This document shows positions 22,701 to 34,379 of a stretch of 64,000 nucleotides of DNA, one piece after another. A program made the translations under genes and the position numbers. Numbering within the stretch: the stretch's first letter is position 1; each line of letters begins with the position of its first letter. The notes beneath the pieces were generated by a model. That model saw only the letters and a list, made by a program, of their open reading frames with translations, ran no database searches and was not told the origin of the DNA. The stretch comes from Stereum hirsutum FP-91666 SS1 (Eukaryota; Basidiomycota; Agaricomycetes; Russulales; Stereaceae): assembly GCF_000264905.1 (NCBI RefSeq), contig NW_006763143.1:1344515-1408514 (forward strand), read 5' to 3'.

Positions 22701-23888
22701 ATCGGAATCATCGCGTGAGGAGCCCGCGCCCGTCCTGATGCTGGTTTCCGAAGCGATTTCCGATACCACCGCTTTCCCTTCAGGGACGGAAGGGTGGATT
22801 GCCAAAGTCTCCTGAGCCTTAGCGTCGGGAAGCCTTGAAGACGAAGGCGCGCGATCATCTTGACTGAAACTGGGGTCAACAGTGTCCAATTGTTCTGCCT
22901 TCGAAGCGACGTGCGAGACATTGGCCGGGGAAGGTAGCTCATGATCCCTCGAGAGAACGCCCACGTCCTTAAGACCGTCGATCGCGTTGGCGCCATTGGC
23001 ACAGGCGTCGGCGTTGACAAGGTTCACAGATTCTGTTGAGGATGTTCCGAAAATGAGTATGACAGGAAGCAGAGACAAAGCGAAGACATTTTCCTACCGG
23101 TAGTTTCGTTCGACGAGGCAGGGGTGGTTGGCCGTTCTTTCTCCGCTTTGTGGTCAACTGTGGTCGCTCGATTTTCACTGGCACCGTTGTCTTTGATTGG
23201 TTTGGGCCACATCAGATGAATATCAGGGTATAATTGATGAATTACAACATACCATCGAGGACTTCTGCAAGCATAGACTCGGAAGGGGCAGAGATGAAAT
23301 CCGTGTTTTCCTGGCCATTTGTGTTCGTCGAAGAAACAGCAGTAACTGGGGGAGGGACCTGGACGTGAGAGGCGGAAGGCAGAGCTTGTAGGGCATGCGA
23401 CGGTTCCGTCTCTGCGTTTCCAGCATGGATATAAATTAGCGCCACATTTCGCATAGTGTTCACCAGGAACAAATCACTTGCCTTTCTTGACAGAGCCCTC
23501 CGACCTGACCTGAACTAGTAACCGACGCGGTTTTGGGCCCGGGCGAGACGTAGGTTTTTTACGACTCAGATCTGGTTGCCCAACGATTTGCTGTCTTGTC
23601 AGGATGCTATCCTTTCCTTCTACAATGTCAGTGACACGTATAGCGAGTTTTAAAGTGAATAAGATGGTGATAATAGTTTATCAGTGCCAGTGTATAGGGT
23701 TGAAGTTGATGCAACGTACTCGTATGAGATTTCGTTTCAGCACGAGCTCTACATCCGTCTTTGCGCTCAGTCCGTGCCGTCAGGCCGCGCTCCCGTGACG
23801 AATCCGTATGCGGGATTAGGTTTCCCTCGGAGACCTTCCAATTGAAAGGTATCTGCGTTGCATTGTCATTGTACACTGCGGCAGGCAT
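19720..23888 (-). CDS. Unrecognised low-complexity protein built from duplicated exons
   Basis: The gene starts MPAAVYNDNATQIPFNWKVS at 23888 and ends ...SEKRAGKQKATTFPA at 19720. Exons 1-3 are firm by phase: 23720-23888, 23482-23619 and an exon starting at 23411. Exon 2 is basic, with an AT-hook-like SRPGPKPRR. The remaining exons are Ser/Thr/Pro/Asp/Glu-rich and recur. One type reads SVN-VNG-ACA-GSN-L-DG; another carries APSSAQ...TDV.TNQ.VQ; a third carries VLSQEEIDAARFAAQIKEHV. The C-terminus is basic (VQKLKKLLKKQRQKAKR). No catalytic domain is visible. A disordered nuclear protein is a reasonable guess from the AT-hook-like and basic segments, but I cannot name it. Exon borders inside the repeated part are approximate. 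Confidence 0.6.
20170..22580 (-). repeat. Intragenic tandem duplication, 1,535-bp period
   Basis: Sequence at 20170-21060 recurs at 21705-22580, with a constant offset of 1,535 bp over its left part. By eye 20349-20597 matches 21884-22132 without a mismatch, while the outer parts have diverged and carry small indels. Older partial copies of the GGCACAGGC...GTTGAC...TTCACAG exon are visible at about 21150 and 22985, so the module has been duplicated more than once. Introns are copied together with the exons. Confidence 0.85.
23412..23481 (-). other. GC-AG intron
   Basis: The exon ends ...GTCAAGAAAG and the intron begins GCAAGTG, the classical GC-AG donor context, ending AACGCAG before AGACGGAACC. 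Phase 1 is kept on both sides (codon G|AG), joining two long open frames. No GT donor nearby keeps the frame. Confidence 0.75.
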
Positions 23889-23947
23889 CTCGGTGAGACC
23901 GTCAGATCCGACTGAAGTCGACGTATATGTCTATAGGTGCAAGGGCA

Positions 23948-24603
23948 TCAAAACCCGTTGGGGCCGCTGCGAAACGACAAATCGCGCACCTTTTGTAGCC
24001 TTTCCTGCTCGACAAGTTCACTCCTGATAATACGGCCTCCCACAATTACCTTCGCAGCGACATGGTAAACGGTGAAGGCTCCAGCGATGAGCTACACGTG
24101 CACCACCGCGAAATTGAAGTCGAAGGGGATTAATTAATGCGGTGCGGAAATAGGCAAGGGGGTTTCGGAACACGTACCATGAAGAATACCATGGCCACAG
24201 TGCACAATAAAACCGCATATCTTGCAACCATCGGATCCCAACCGTACGGCGAATCGGAGGGAGAAGCCCAGGAAGGGGTATTCCACTGGTCAAAAGGAGA
24301 GGAAGACGTAGCAGAGAACGGGAACGTGTTGTACGGATTCGAGGTGATAGGCAATGACTCGATATACTGGACCTTGTAGACGGTGACTGTTGGTTGCGGG
24401 GTCCAATCCACGGGTGGCGAGGGTGGCGGGGCCATGGGAGACGCGTTCAGAGTTGGAGTCAAGAGATGTCTTCGGACAGCAGGGGGCAGACCAGAGAAAA
24501 GCCATTGGAGCGATGATTTTGCGCCAGTGACGATCGTACATGCGACGATGAAAGCGGTGATCAGCTCCGATGGAACAAAGTGTATGACGATGGGGTTCAA
24601 CAT
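23948..24603 (-). CDS. Small membrane protein, unrecognised
   Basis: Two exons (24178-24603 and 23948-24091; donor GTACGT, acceptor GTGTAG, both phase 0) give 218 codons with stop. Hydrophobic segments are LITAFIVACTIVTG near the N-terminus, ARYAVLLCTVAMVFFM just before the intron, and LIAGAFTVYHVAAKVIVG after it. A Pro/Ser/Thr-rich stretch (about residues 50-115) separates the first two, and the tail is basic and charged (IIRSELVEQERLQKVRDL). The open frame extends upstream, but a TATA box at 24727-24738 and the absence of an earlier in-frame ATG favour the start at 24603. The stop lies only 59 bp from the start codon of the next gene on the same strand. Function unknown. Confidence 0.7.
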
Positions 24604-24726
24604 GGTGAACAGAATACACGAGGTCGCAGCAGCGACCTGAGATAGAGTTGTGTGACAATCAAAAGCTGGAGGTGCGTCTGGTAGGATGGTGGTGGTCGAA
24701 AGGAAAGAGAACAACAGAAAGGACAG

Positions 24727-24738
24727 CCTTTATATATG
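24727..24738 (-). promoter_or_regulatory. TATA box of the small membrane-protein gene
   Basis: On the minus strand the sequence reads CATATATAAAGG, about 125-135 bp before the ATG at 24603. A pyrimidine-rich stretch, usual for fungal transcription starts, follows. Confidence 0.6.
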
Positions 24739-25777
24739 CGACACCCCGGGCACGTGGAAGAAGGCCACGCCACACCCGCGCTATCCTGTTTTATCCACAA
24801 AGGAAGGACACACCAATCCAGGTGCCGAGGCCCGCTTATTTCTTCTGCCGTATCGGTTACGCAACGCTTATGTTGCCCCAGATATTGTTATCTTCCTATC
24901 AATCATTATCTTCTGGCTTCTCGTGCTCTGACTCGCATTAGGAACAAGAGCAAGGGCCCAAGCGATTCACCTTTCAAAAGCGACCTCAAGGGGTAGAAAG
25001 CAAGAACCCCCATGTCCAATGTCAGCAGCATCAGCAAAACTTGGCTCATACAGTACTTTTAAGCCGCGGAAAAGAACACATCCTTCACGAGAAAAATGCC
25101 TGAGAGAAGGGATTGCCCTCGAACAAGCGCCGCAGGAACGTGATATCAGAGGACGCAGCACAGAAGAGCACAGATCGGGCTGGAGGGACGAGGAGCGCGT
25201 GTGAACGCTTCGATTTGCTATCATGCGACCATCATATCTAACCAATAGCGAAACTTTCCGAACACAAGAGAGAAAAGCCACCTGAAGAGACAAAAGACGG
25301 AGGAGATTGCAAATGGTCCGCACAGTTGGCGCGTTGCGAGAACAATGGAGGGACTCGAAGGGAAGGGCCGAAGCGGCGGAAGATGCCGTGGTCGAATTGT
25401 AACGGTGTCAGAAAGTGGCGTGTGGCGTGGGGGACGTGCGATCTTTTGGCACTCTCCCTCGCGCCTCCTATCTCGATGTTTTCTGTTTTACATATTAGAT
25501 CTGAAGTTTTCTGCGTGTGACTCCTACTCCTTCCCAAGGGCAGTTATGAAGATCGGTTGTCAGTCCAGGGTACTTATTGCATGACTCTCATCAAGGAGCC
25601 ACTTAGTATTCAGACGCATAGTATACTATGACGTATCACCGCGGCCCATGAGACGGATAGTTATTCGTGAGGAGAGGACACAGCATCGAAAGCACAGTTA
25701 CAATTAAGAAAGTCGATAGGGCATAGTACACGGCAGTACACGGCCCTGAGCTGACAAATACCCCTCCAAATTACTAT
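24739..25777. other. Intergenic region, no gene seen
   Basis: About 1 kb between the small membrane-protein promoter and the P450 stop codon. Open frames are short, overlapping and without motifs. I see no RNA gene or clear repeat. Confidence 0.55.
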
Positions 25778-28106
25778 TTAGTGTGGTACAGCAATTACCC
25801 TCAAAGGAAGTACACCCCCCTTTCCCTCCACAACAGGCTGCAACGAAGGCGACCACACCTGTTGAATCTCCACCCCTGTATCGTGCAGCTCAAAAGATCG
25901 TATGATCATAGCCGTCATTATCTTCAACTCAAGCAATGCTATCATGAATCACGACGTCGTCAGGAGAGAGAGAAACACAGTGGCCGAGACTCGAGAGACA
26001 TACCCAGTCGATAGCCAATACAGCTGCGCGGTCCATCCAAGAAGGAGATGATATTACCCCAAGGGCCGTGAGGAAGTTCGCTAGCTGGAGGAAGACTTCC
26101 GTCTGACCAGCGTTCTGGCCTGAACTCTTCTGGATGCGGTCCCCAGACTTCTTCACGGAGTTGCATCGTAAGGAACGGGACATGAATGACCTATCCAAGA
26201 AGAAATATGAAGCATGGTGTTGTGAATAAGACAATACGGGGAAGATGTGATGATATAGCGTACCTGACCAACTTTGATATGTAGCGAAGTCAAAGTGCGC
26301 CCATCAAGGGTTTTCACGGGTTTGCTCAGAGGAATAACGTCGTCTTCGAGGGCGAGGCGATCTGTGCGGGGAACGGCGCTGTGTAGTCGAAGTCTACACC
26401 TAGATGAGTGATTGACCACAGAGAAGCGCTTAATGAAACCGTGGTGGGACTGACCCTTCCCTGATCACGGCGTCGAGGTATTCTACTTTTTGGACGCTGG
26501 CGGCATTGAAATTGGGACCAAGAGCAAGGAGTTCTTCACGGAGTTTTCTTTGGATCAATTTGTCACGGGCCAATCGCATGAGCGTGAAGTTTAGTGTGGC
26601 TGTCTGTCCAAGGGTACCTATAAGCACAACGAACACCCGGCGAAAAAATAGCTAACCGTTGTCTCGTGCCCTGCCATGCTATGTCGTAACAGGATGAGTA
26701 TCAAAACGTCAAGGTAGAAGGGGAGAACGCACATGAAAGTTGAAATATTATCCAGTAACTGCTCATCCGCCATATGTTCACCAGCGCCTTTCACCAACAA
26801 CGAGAGAATATCTTTGCCCTTCTCGTCAATATCTCCCTTCTGTAGGATCTTCGCTGCTAGATCCCTGGTGATGGACTTCGTGACACCTTCCTCCAGAAGG
26901 CCAGGGATCGGTAGCCTGGTAATCCAAGGGAACGACTGTATGATCATGGGTGCGAGTGCGCCGGTAGTTGTGAGTCCGAGTTGCACATCCTTGTTCCACG
27001 CAGCGGCGATAGCTTTGGCCTCGGCACTCTGGCCAGATCCGAAGTCGTGGCCGAACGCGACTCGACCGATGATGTCCAAGCTGTATGTATACCAACAGGA
27101 TCGCAATTAGAACTAATCAATTGATCCAAACGGTTATAGACCTACGTGCAAGCCGAGGTGTAGGGAACGATGTTAAAGGTTCCGGGAGCGGCCTTGAGCA
27201 ACCTCTCCTCCATCTATAAGCACAATACATTCACTCATCTTGAATCGGGGCAGGCAGGGCATGAACGATACGCACCCTTTCTGTACACGCCCAGACACCA
27301 TTCTCCATACCTCGAATGCTTTCGGTGCTACAAACGATAACCCAAAGCATTTCAGTGACAGATTCAGATGGCGGCGGTGGTGGCACCATTCGCAAGTCTC
27401 ATAACTCGATCTTAGACGCACCTGAAGGCTGGGGACAGTATTCGACGCTGACGCTTGTGTTCCGCTCCTTCAGCCCATAAAAGACCTCTCCCGACCAATT
27501 TCTCGATGATAGGCCTTCGAAGAACGATGTCAGGACAAGGATTTACTCTGAAATTAGATAATTGGGGTGTATACCTATAAACTGGGGCCTTCACTGGATC
27601 AAATCCTTGAACGTTGTGCACCATACCAAGGGCAGTCGATGTGGCGATAAAGAAACGCACCATATTTGTCGGAATGCTGGAAGATGTACTGGGCCGCAGT
27701 ATGGTCTGCACAGACCAGCTAAAGAAGCGTACTCTCAGTCACAACAGGTCGCTTCATCTGGCATTCGATGGATGAGGCGCGCACCTGCTTTCCATGAAAA
27801 AGTGCCGAATCCAGAGTGTAGACCGGACCAAGTGACTTCATCCACTTCGTCGTCAACACGTTTGCCTCAGCGATGGCAATAGCCTTTTCATGGCCCCAGA
27901 TCCAACTGGACTCGCACGCAGGCTAAAAAGAAAATGGGGCGTAAGGATGGAAACAAGCAATATAGGCTATGTGAGAAACGCACAGCGGACGGGAGGAAGT
28001 CTACATCTGACCCGGACTTCGAGCGCAATACTTTCGCCACAAGAACCGCAGAAAAGCCGAATCCAAATGAGACCAGGAGGATCTCTACAGTCGAAAGAGC
28101 GGGCAT
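25778..28106 (-). CDS. Cytochrome P450 monooxygenase
   Basis: A membrane-anchored, heme-thiolate monooxygenase of the microsomal type, probably acting on a secondary metabolite, lipid or xenobiotic. It opens with an N-terminal anchor (MPALSTVEILLVSFGFGFSA). Next come ESSWIWGHEKAIA, the region with YGAFLYRH... and LVGRGLLWAEGAEHKRQRRI (C-helix), TYSLDIIGRVAFGHDFGSG, the I-helix AGHETT, the K-helix ExxR as EGLR (rebuilt across an intron), and the heme loop FLDGPRSCIGYRL followed by ALLELKIMT after another intron. It ends ...GGVLPLRVIAVPH at 25778. Ten or more introns; about 540 aa. All key residues are present. The EGLRLHSAVPRTDR and LKIMTAMIIRSFEL segments match basidiomycete P450s, but I do not assign a CYP family. 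Confidence 0.92.
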
Positions 28107-29254
28107 ATTGAGAGAAGGAACGGTCCAAGCCCAGGAGACTCAAAAGATGGTGGCAGTTGAGGAGACAGAGAGGGCAGAGAAGGTCAGGGTGCGGTCTCCA
28201 GTCGGCGAGACTTTTTTTATGCCATGTCCTTTCGTACGGTTGTCGGACGACCATGACAGGCAGTTCGCGAGTCGCAGGGCAACGAGTGATGGGATTGATT
28301 GATTGAATTCAGTAGCAGGAAAGCCGTGTTGCGGCTCACTTTATCCATAGATAGCCTGTCTCTGCCATGACCTCCCGTAATGAAAGCAAAGAGATAGATA
28401 CTGCGAGCGCCAATGTATGTGAATGTCGAGAAGTCCAGCCGAAGGGCCACCCGAAGCAGAAAATAGCTCGAGAAGACCGTGACCTGGGGGCCTGAGAAAG
28501 AGGAAGTCGAAGTTATCTGCTTTCAAGTCTCCCACTGGAAATATTCCCATATTCCCGGGAGACGACATCGGCGATATCCCACTGGGAAAGAAAAGAGCGG
28601 TGTCCTATTCGTACCGGTTCCTAAGTGGCTCGGGGATCATTATACTCACACTGTAAACAGACGTTAATTATCGTAGAGGAAGGAAGAATCAGCAACGCCT
28701 GTCAATGACTCGATGTGGCGTGTGACCCGGGAGCATGGCGGCGGGCTAAATCGAAACCCCGGCCTGTGTCCGATGCGCTCATCGAATAAATTGGGTGATA
28801 AACAGTTTCAAACGACCCTTTAACAAGCAGTAACACGAACATCATAGCATAGTCGAGCATGACAATAGTGTGGGGTTTTATTCGGAAGTACGACAGTACA
28901 AGTATAGTTCCGCATTTGTTCCGCATAGGAAGCCCTCTCGGCCACTGCAACAAGAAAATGATAACAAATCACGACACGAAGACAAGAAGGACAAAGAGGC
29001 AAAATCTACAATGAAAGAAACGACACAAGCAGATGATCAACCAAACAGCATAAAAGTGCGAAAATAGGTACTCCCCCAACGTCAAACAGATGAGATCCTC
29101 CGCATCCGGAATCCACTAGTGGTACCCTGAGATCGATGCAGTACCGGCCACTCCAAAGAACAATTGTACGGTATCTAAGACAAGACGAAGAGACAATTGA
29201 ATAGACAACTGTGGCCCAACCTTCTTCAGGGGTCTAAACCTTATGCCGTACGCA
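28107..29254. other. P450 promoter side and intergenic region
   Basis: About 1.1 kb between two minus-strand genes. Only short shadow frames are present. A small palindromic AATATTCCCATATTCCCGGGA stretch lies near 28540-28560. No gene is called. Confidence 0.5.
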
Positions 29255-31070
29255 TCAGGAGTAGCTGCTGGTAGGGCTTTTACATTCCGGCGTGTTAAAT
29301 TCTGCACTGATTGCCTGAGCCTCCAGGTCAATGTCCTCCGATCCTGGAGTGACGACTCTCCCAGCAGGGTCGTATGCCGTCCTCATAGTTGAAGGCGTCT
29401 GGGGCTCAATGTCACTCATCTGTTCAAGCCATAATGGTGAACGTTAGTATATGATGGACAACCTTCAAGTACTATAACTCTAGCAGAACAGCTGGAGAGC
29501 ATGTGGAAGGCAAAAGAAAGTGGAGGTCTGACCTGGAAGCGATCCCCTTGGTCCTTGCTAGGGGCGAATGAAGCGGGGTCTGTATATGGCCTGGTAGTCA
29601 AACGCACGCTGTTCGAAGTGGGCCTGAGAACGAGAGACATGGATAAGCAAGAGTGCAGTGCACAAGGGGTCAAAAAGAGGAAGTATCAACGTACGAAAAA
29701 ACCTCGTTACTCTGATCCGAGAAACCACGGTTCGTCAAACGGCGAACAACACGGCAAGCAGCAATCTGGACATTCCGAACTCAGAGTAAGGAATCGATGA
29801 GCGATTGATGAAGTAGATAGGACGTTACCGTGCAGATCTAGGTGAAGAGGCATCATCAGTGTGGTGGCAATTTCGATCATGAGAGTGAAACTGACCACGA
29901 CAGCTGGTACATCAGCAATAACACCCATCACAGCATTGAGGTTGAGCATCATGAAGATCTACATAACCGCCATCAGTCAAAAAACGACACCAGATTGCTC
30001 TGGTATAGGTCTACGTACCACGGCAATGGTGTTCGCGGTGAATCTGCGGAATCCAGATACATCAGCACACTATTTACGTCTAACGTCTGACGCAGACTCA
30101 CGAAATCGCAAAATACAGTAGTCCATCCTGGACCAGCATCACGACGAGCGGTGTCTTGGACGCACCGCTGGTGGCAAGCTTGAAAACGGTCAAGCCCATG
30201 ACGATGAAATCGAGCGACATCCCGTAGATGTAGATCGTCCTCAGGATCACGATTTGTGAGTTTACGATAGTGCAACCGGCGCCGGGTGCCCATATGTCTC
30301 TTACACCAATGACGCCGCGGAGGAGAATCCCAGCGTATACTACAAGCGCAACGGAGAGAGGGATCACAATGTAGAGCGAGCGGCCCCAGACAGCTATGCT
30401 GAGTCAAGAGGAAGGTGAGTTAGTAAAGACCATGACGAACCAATAAGAGCGGAGGAGCATACGTTCGGATGGATAGGTTGGTGGCTGACATGGCGATGGC
30501 AAGATTTCCGAACGTCTGACTGAAAATAAACAGCCCTTGACAGTTTATCTCGCTGGAGGTAGGTTGAAAATATTAACTCAGGGCGCAAGCTAACATGGTT
30601 GCAATACCAGACTTACGAAGTGACATTCAGCCCAATGACCCTGCGAACGTGTGGTGAGTAAAGTCAACAGAATCACTAAGGGACTAAATGACATACACGC
30701 CGACGAGAGCTATTAACATTGAATAGCGACCAAGAAAATAAAACGCCTGGATACATATGGGTGAGGCGAACACGACGGTTGGGTTGTGAGTTCGACTAAC
30801 CAGAGGCCATTGGAATCGTCGGCGTCTCAGCAAGTACGCAAGGTCGAAGTCGAGGCTGACTAGCCATTCCCATCTGTTCAACTTAATCAGCCTGATTCTG
30901 CATCAAAGGGGGAAAGTGAACAATACATGTAGAGACCGAGAAGTGCATGGATCAGTTTGGTGAACGCGCCTGAAGAAAAGAGAGAGCTGTAAGCCCATTT
31001 AATGGATTGTTAGTCGTCAAATGTTACCTCCGTCGAGGACGAGCTCTGCGGAGGATGTCCAGTCTACCAT
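29255..31070 (-). CDS. Seven-helix fungal membrane protein of the WEWLVSLDFD type
   Basis: The start is MVDWTSSAELVLDGG, spliced in phase to AFTKLIHALLGLYI and then WEWLVSLDFDLAYLLRRRRF. That WEW-x-SLDFD motif followed by a FYFLGRYSMLIALVGV helix is the hallmark of a large Agaricomycete membrane-protein family of unknown function. Further helices include SVALVVYAGILLRGVIGV, MSLDFIVMGLTVFKLA and AVMGVIADVPAVVVSFTLMI. The C-terminal tail is hydrophilic (SDIEPQTPSTMRTAYDPAGR...) and ends at 29255. Introns are about 50-65 nt. Topology suggests seven helices with a cytosolic tail. A different family from the membrane protein at 11158-12611. Borders of the short middle exons are approximate. Confidence 0.8.
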
Positions 31071-31162
31071 CTCGTCCTGAGGGTATAAGAAGCACGGTCG
31101 GCGTAAGAGACGTGGGGGTGGGTAGGAAGAATGGCGAGGACAGGAAGATATCTGGGACAGTA

Positions 31163-31405
31163 TTATGAAGGCATGAGCTCGATCCTCGGACAAGGACCGG
31201 CGGAGAAAGGGTGATTTTCAGTAAAGTAGTCAAGCATCGAGCCACCTTCTATTTCGGTCGCACCCTTGTCAACGAGGCTAGCGAACAGCGGCGCATCCCG
31301 CTCATCTTCACACACATCCATGCACTCCGCTCCCGTTCTCGTCAGGCCACGTGTGACCGTGCCAGAAAAAGTCTTGCGTGAGAGGTCTCTAGGGTCCATG
31401 TCCAC
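31163..31405 (-). CDS. Possible short exon or gene remnant
   Basis: The minus frame is open and protein-like over about 100 codons, from NVWCWHLEGKDWLDVDMDPR (upstream of the first ATG at 31405) to ...SAGPCPRIELMPS. Composition is balanced and includes a DERDAPLFASLVDKGATEIE stretch. A possible acceptor (CTAAG) lies near 31470, but I could not find upstream exons in phase. It sits in the 5' flank of the membrane protein at 29255-31070. It may be a small gene, a degraded gene or chance. Confidence 0.3.
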   Translation of the reverse strand: MDMDPRDLSRKTFSGTVTRGLTRTGAECMDVCEDERDAPLFASLVDKGATEIEGGSMLDYFTENHPFSAGPCPRIELMPS

Positions 31406-32319
31406 ATCGAGCCAGTCTTTTCCCTCCAGATGCCAGCACCAGACGTTGTCGGCAGTCAGATGGTCTTAGATAGTAACTTGGAGGGACACCGAGGTCTATT
31501 GTTGTTCGGCCAACCCTGCATTGGATCAACACCAGTGTCACCGGGTCTATATTTCACCTGTCCCCTACGGAGTTGGAAGCAAGGTGAGCAAGTTCAACGG
31601 CGGAAAAGACTCGAACCAGCGAAATGATCTGCGCCGAGCCTTGTGGGGATGAATGGAGCTAGATCCTGAAGAGATCTGGGAAAGATCAAAAACAGAACGA
31701 CACTTTGCATGTTTAGCAGAAAGAGACGACACAGCAAGAGCAGAGTGCCACCTAGTGCCACACTGGTCAGCCCACTGCGTGATGCTTCCGGTCGTAGCAA
31801 CTAGCAAGTTGTTCGCGTTCTGTCAAACAGACGTTGAACATTCAACGTTCAACGGCCTACCGCGCAACGACCGAGCTAACATTCAAGTTCCATGCATCCT
31901 GTCTCCTCGGCCCTCGTCGCATCGTCAAAACTCCATTCGTCGCAACCGGGACCGAACTTCGGTGACGCGAGTGGCGCGTTGTGGCAACCACGATATAAAC
32001 GCTGTCCGATTGTGACGAATTGCTATGGTCGCCGTGTTCATAACCACACAGCTCGACGAGCAGGCGGGAGAGACGAGTGAGTGAAACGAATGATCCCGCC
32101 CGCTACTGCACGGTCCTGCAACGTCAAGCTTGCGATCGAAGGGATGATGTTGGGAGGGAAACTCTGCGCAAGACTACCATGAATTAGTATCATCTTGGGG
32201 AACCCACTGAGCTTTTGCATCCAAATCCATAGATCAATGGAAGATAGTTGGTCCTTGGTATAAAAAATCCACCTGTCCGTAAAATGAAATAAAAGAAAAG
32301 AAAAAAAAGTTTAGCGCCC
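31406..32319. other. Intergenic region with promoter-like element
   Basis: It contains ACGTTGAACATTCAACGTTC near 31832-31853, related to the palindrome near 10940, and ATATAAACGCTGTCCG at 31993-32008, nearly identical to the element at 14389-14404. An ATG follows at about 32024 with a GTGAGT donor 54 bases later, but no downstream exon could be supported. Confidence 0.35.
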
Positions 32320-34379
32320 TCAAGTCACTCTCCCATTCACCGACACACTCGGTGCAATCCTCGCCAGCGGCACGTCGTCCTGCTCACTCTCGCTGTCGCT
32401 CGGAGGCTCCGGCTCATACACATTATACCTCCCCGCCTCTTCCCCCCTACTCTCAATATACCTCCTCAAGATCTCCTCCCTGTCCACTGGCCGGACCTCG
32501 TACCCCTCCGATCCCCTTCTCGCCCTAACCATCCCGCCCATCCGCCCATATCCATACTCGTCGTCGTCGTCGCGCTCCTCGCCTGAAGACGGGAGCGAGT
32601 CATGGTCCATTGCTCCACCTTGGTCTTGCTCCCCGTCTCGATAGTCTGGATGCCATGGTGGAACGGAGGATCCAGCTGCGGCGCGGCGCTGTTTAGATTT
32701 TGCGGAGGCTGTGGTACGAAGTTCGGAGTTGGAAGGATGGAGGGAGGGGTTGAGAGAGTCATTTTCGTACGTCCAGGGTGAATCGGGGAGAGTGAATTGA
32801 TGATTGGCGGTGCTCGGGTCTCGCGGCGGCCACGCCTCCTGGTGTTCGATCCCTATCAGACGTGGAAAACAAACGCCAGTCAGTTTCCTTGGTATAATCT
32901 CAAGAAACAGCAACGAATGGGCGGAAGAAAGTAGAATCGAAGATCTTGAAAAAGCGTGAGTGCTCTATGGGCGAACGAGCAAGATCAATGCCCACCTTAT
33001 GAGCACTACACGAACTCGTCATCGTCTTCTCGGCGATACCATTGCTCCTTATAATCTGGACGCTGCAGTTCTATCCACTTACCATCGCCCTCAGCAAGTT
33101 GATATTTAAGTCCTGTTCCGGGTGTCCTGGTGGGCCAACACCAGAGCCACGGGTTGGGGCCAAGGATGGATTCGATGTTTCGTCGTTTTCCAAGGTTCTG
33201 TCATGGGTAAACACTGTCACGAAGGCGACGCGAACCCATGCAGATTTGGACATACATATGGGAATTTGATCTGCGAGGCCAGTCAGTACGGGCAACACGG
33301 CGCCGGTGAAAGAGGATAGAGAACGTACATCTCTGATTTTGCCGCGCCTGACGAGTGTGGCGACTTTGTCCTTCTCCCAGCCTTCGATTGTGGTAGAGTT
33401 TCCCAGCAAACAGTAGAAATGATACAGGCTGGATCAACCACACCATCAGCCAATTGAGTTTAGAGAACAAAGGCAGGCCAGATAAAACTCACCTGAAGCC
33501 TCCAACCATAAGCAGCACAGGAATACAAGCCACATAATTGAGGATAATAAAGACGAGCTCAACCCCTTCTGGCACATCCTGTCCATCGACCGAAAGCATC
33601 AAAAGACCATGACGAGTGTGGCGTCAAGGCGAAGCGTACCCAAATCCGGGAGTGCATAGCATGAGTAACGCGCCGAGTGACCATGGCAAGATGATAGGAA
33701 CAAGCGAGATCCACGAAGAAGAGGAAACGGATGAAGTGGCCATAGTTGAAGTGGCCGACACAGTTGTCGACCCAGGGACAGTGATGGTCTGCGCGCCACA
33801 CTCCTTTAGCAAACGAACTGCGACAATTATGAGCAAAATAAACTGACCCATACGAAGCACACATCTTGTACGCATACGTGAGCCAATTGACGAGAAGGAC
33901 ATCACAGTTTTTCGTGGGCCACTCACCGTTTACATGATTTACAGTGGTGAGAACGAGGGGGTTTGTACTGTTCGCATGTTCGACAGTATCTTGGTCCTCC
34001 GGTAAGCTTCTTGACTTCGTAGCCCTCCATGGAAGCGGTGTCGGGTTGCTATCAATAGATTATCAGCCCATGAAACATCTAGAGATTTGATTAAACCATA
34101 CCCATCCATCTGGGACGCGTCCTGGGTCGGTCACGACGCATAGACGGTAGTTCCAGAGTAGCATGGCGACAAGTAAACTGTTCAATAGGGATCATCAGAG
34201 TGTAAACATGATGGAGATGCTGATCCAACGCACTTGAATGGAACCAGGAGGGTTAAAAGTTCAATGGATACGACACGACCGTACCACGGCCATATTACAA
34301 AGATCTGAGAGGAATACGCTATGAAGCAGATGAGGGAGGAAGTGAGGCCGACGACAATACGCCCCAATAAGCGTCCCAT
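32320..34379 (-). CDS. PFA4: Palmitoyltransferase of the DHHC family, Pfa4 type
   Basis: An ER membrane S-acyltransferase; yeast Pfa4 palmitoylates chitin synthase Chs3. The start [20 protein letters not shown] leads into the first helix pair. The cysteine-rich domain follows: [22 protein letters not shown] then [20 protein letters not shown] rebuilt across an intron (CGTATGG|...|ACCATCAC). Then come [32 protein letters not shown] and a cytosolic segment [20 protein letters not shown], characteristic of Pfa4. An acidic disordered tail ends [14 protein letters not shown]. The DHHC cysteine and zinc ligands are intact. Introns are short, and four transmembrane helices are expected. The gene is divergent from the mitochondrial-protein gene, with start codons 203 bp apart. 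Confidence 0.92.
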
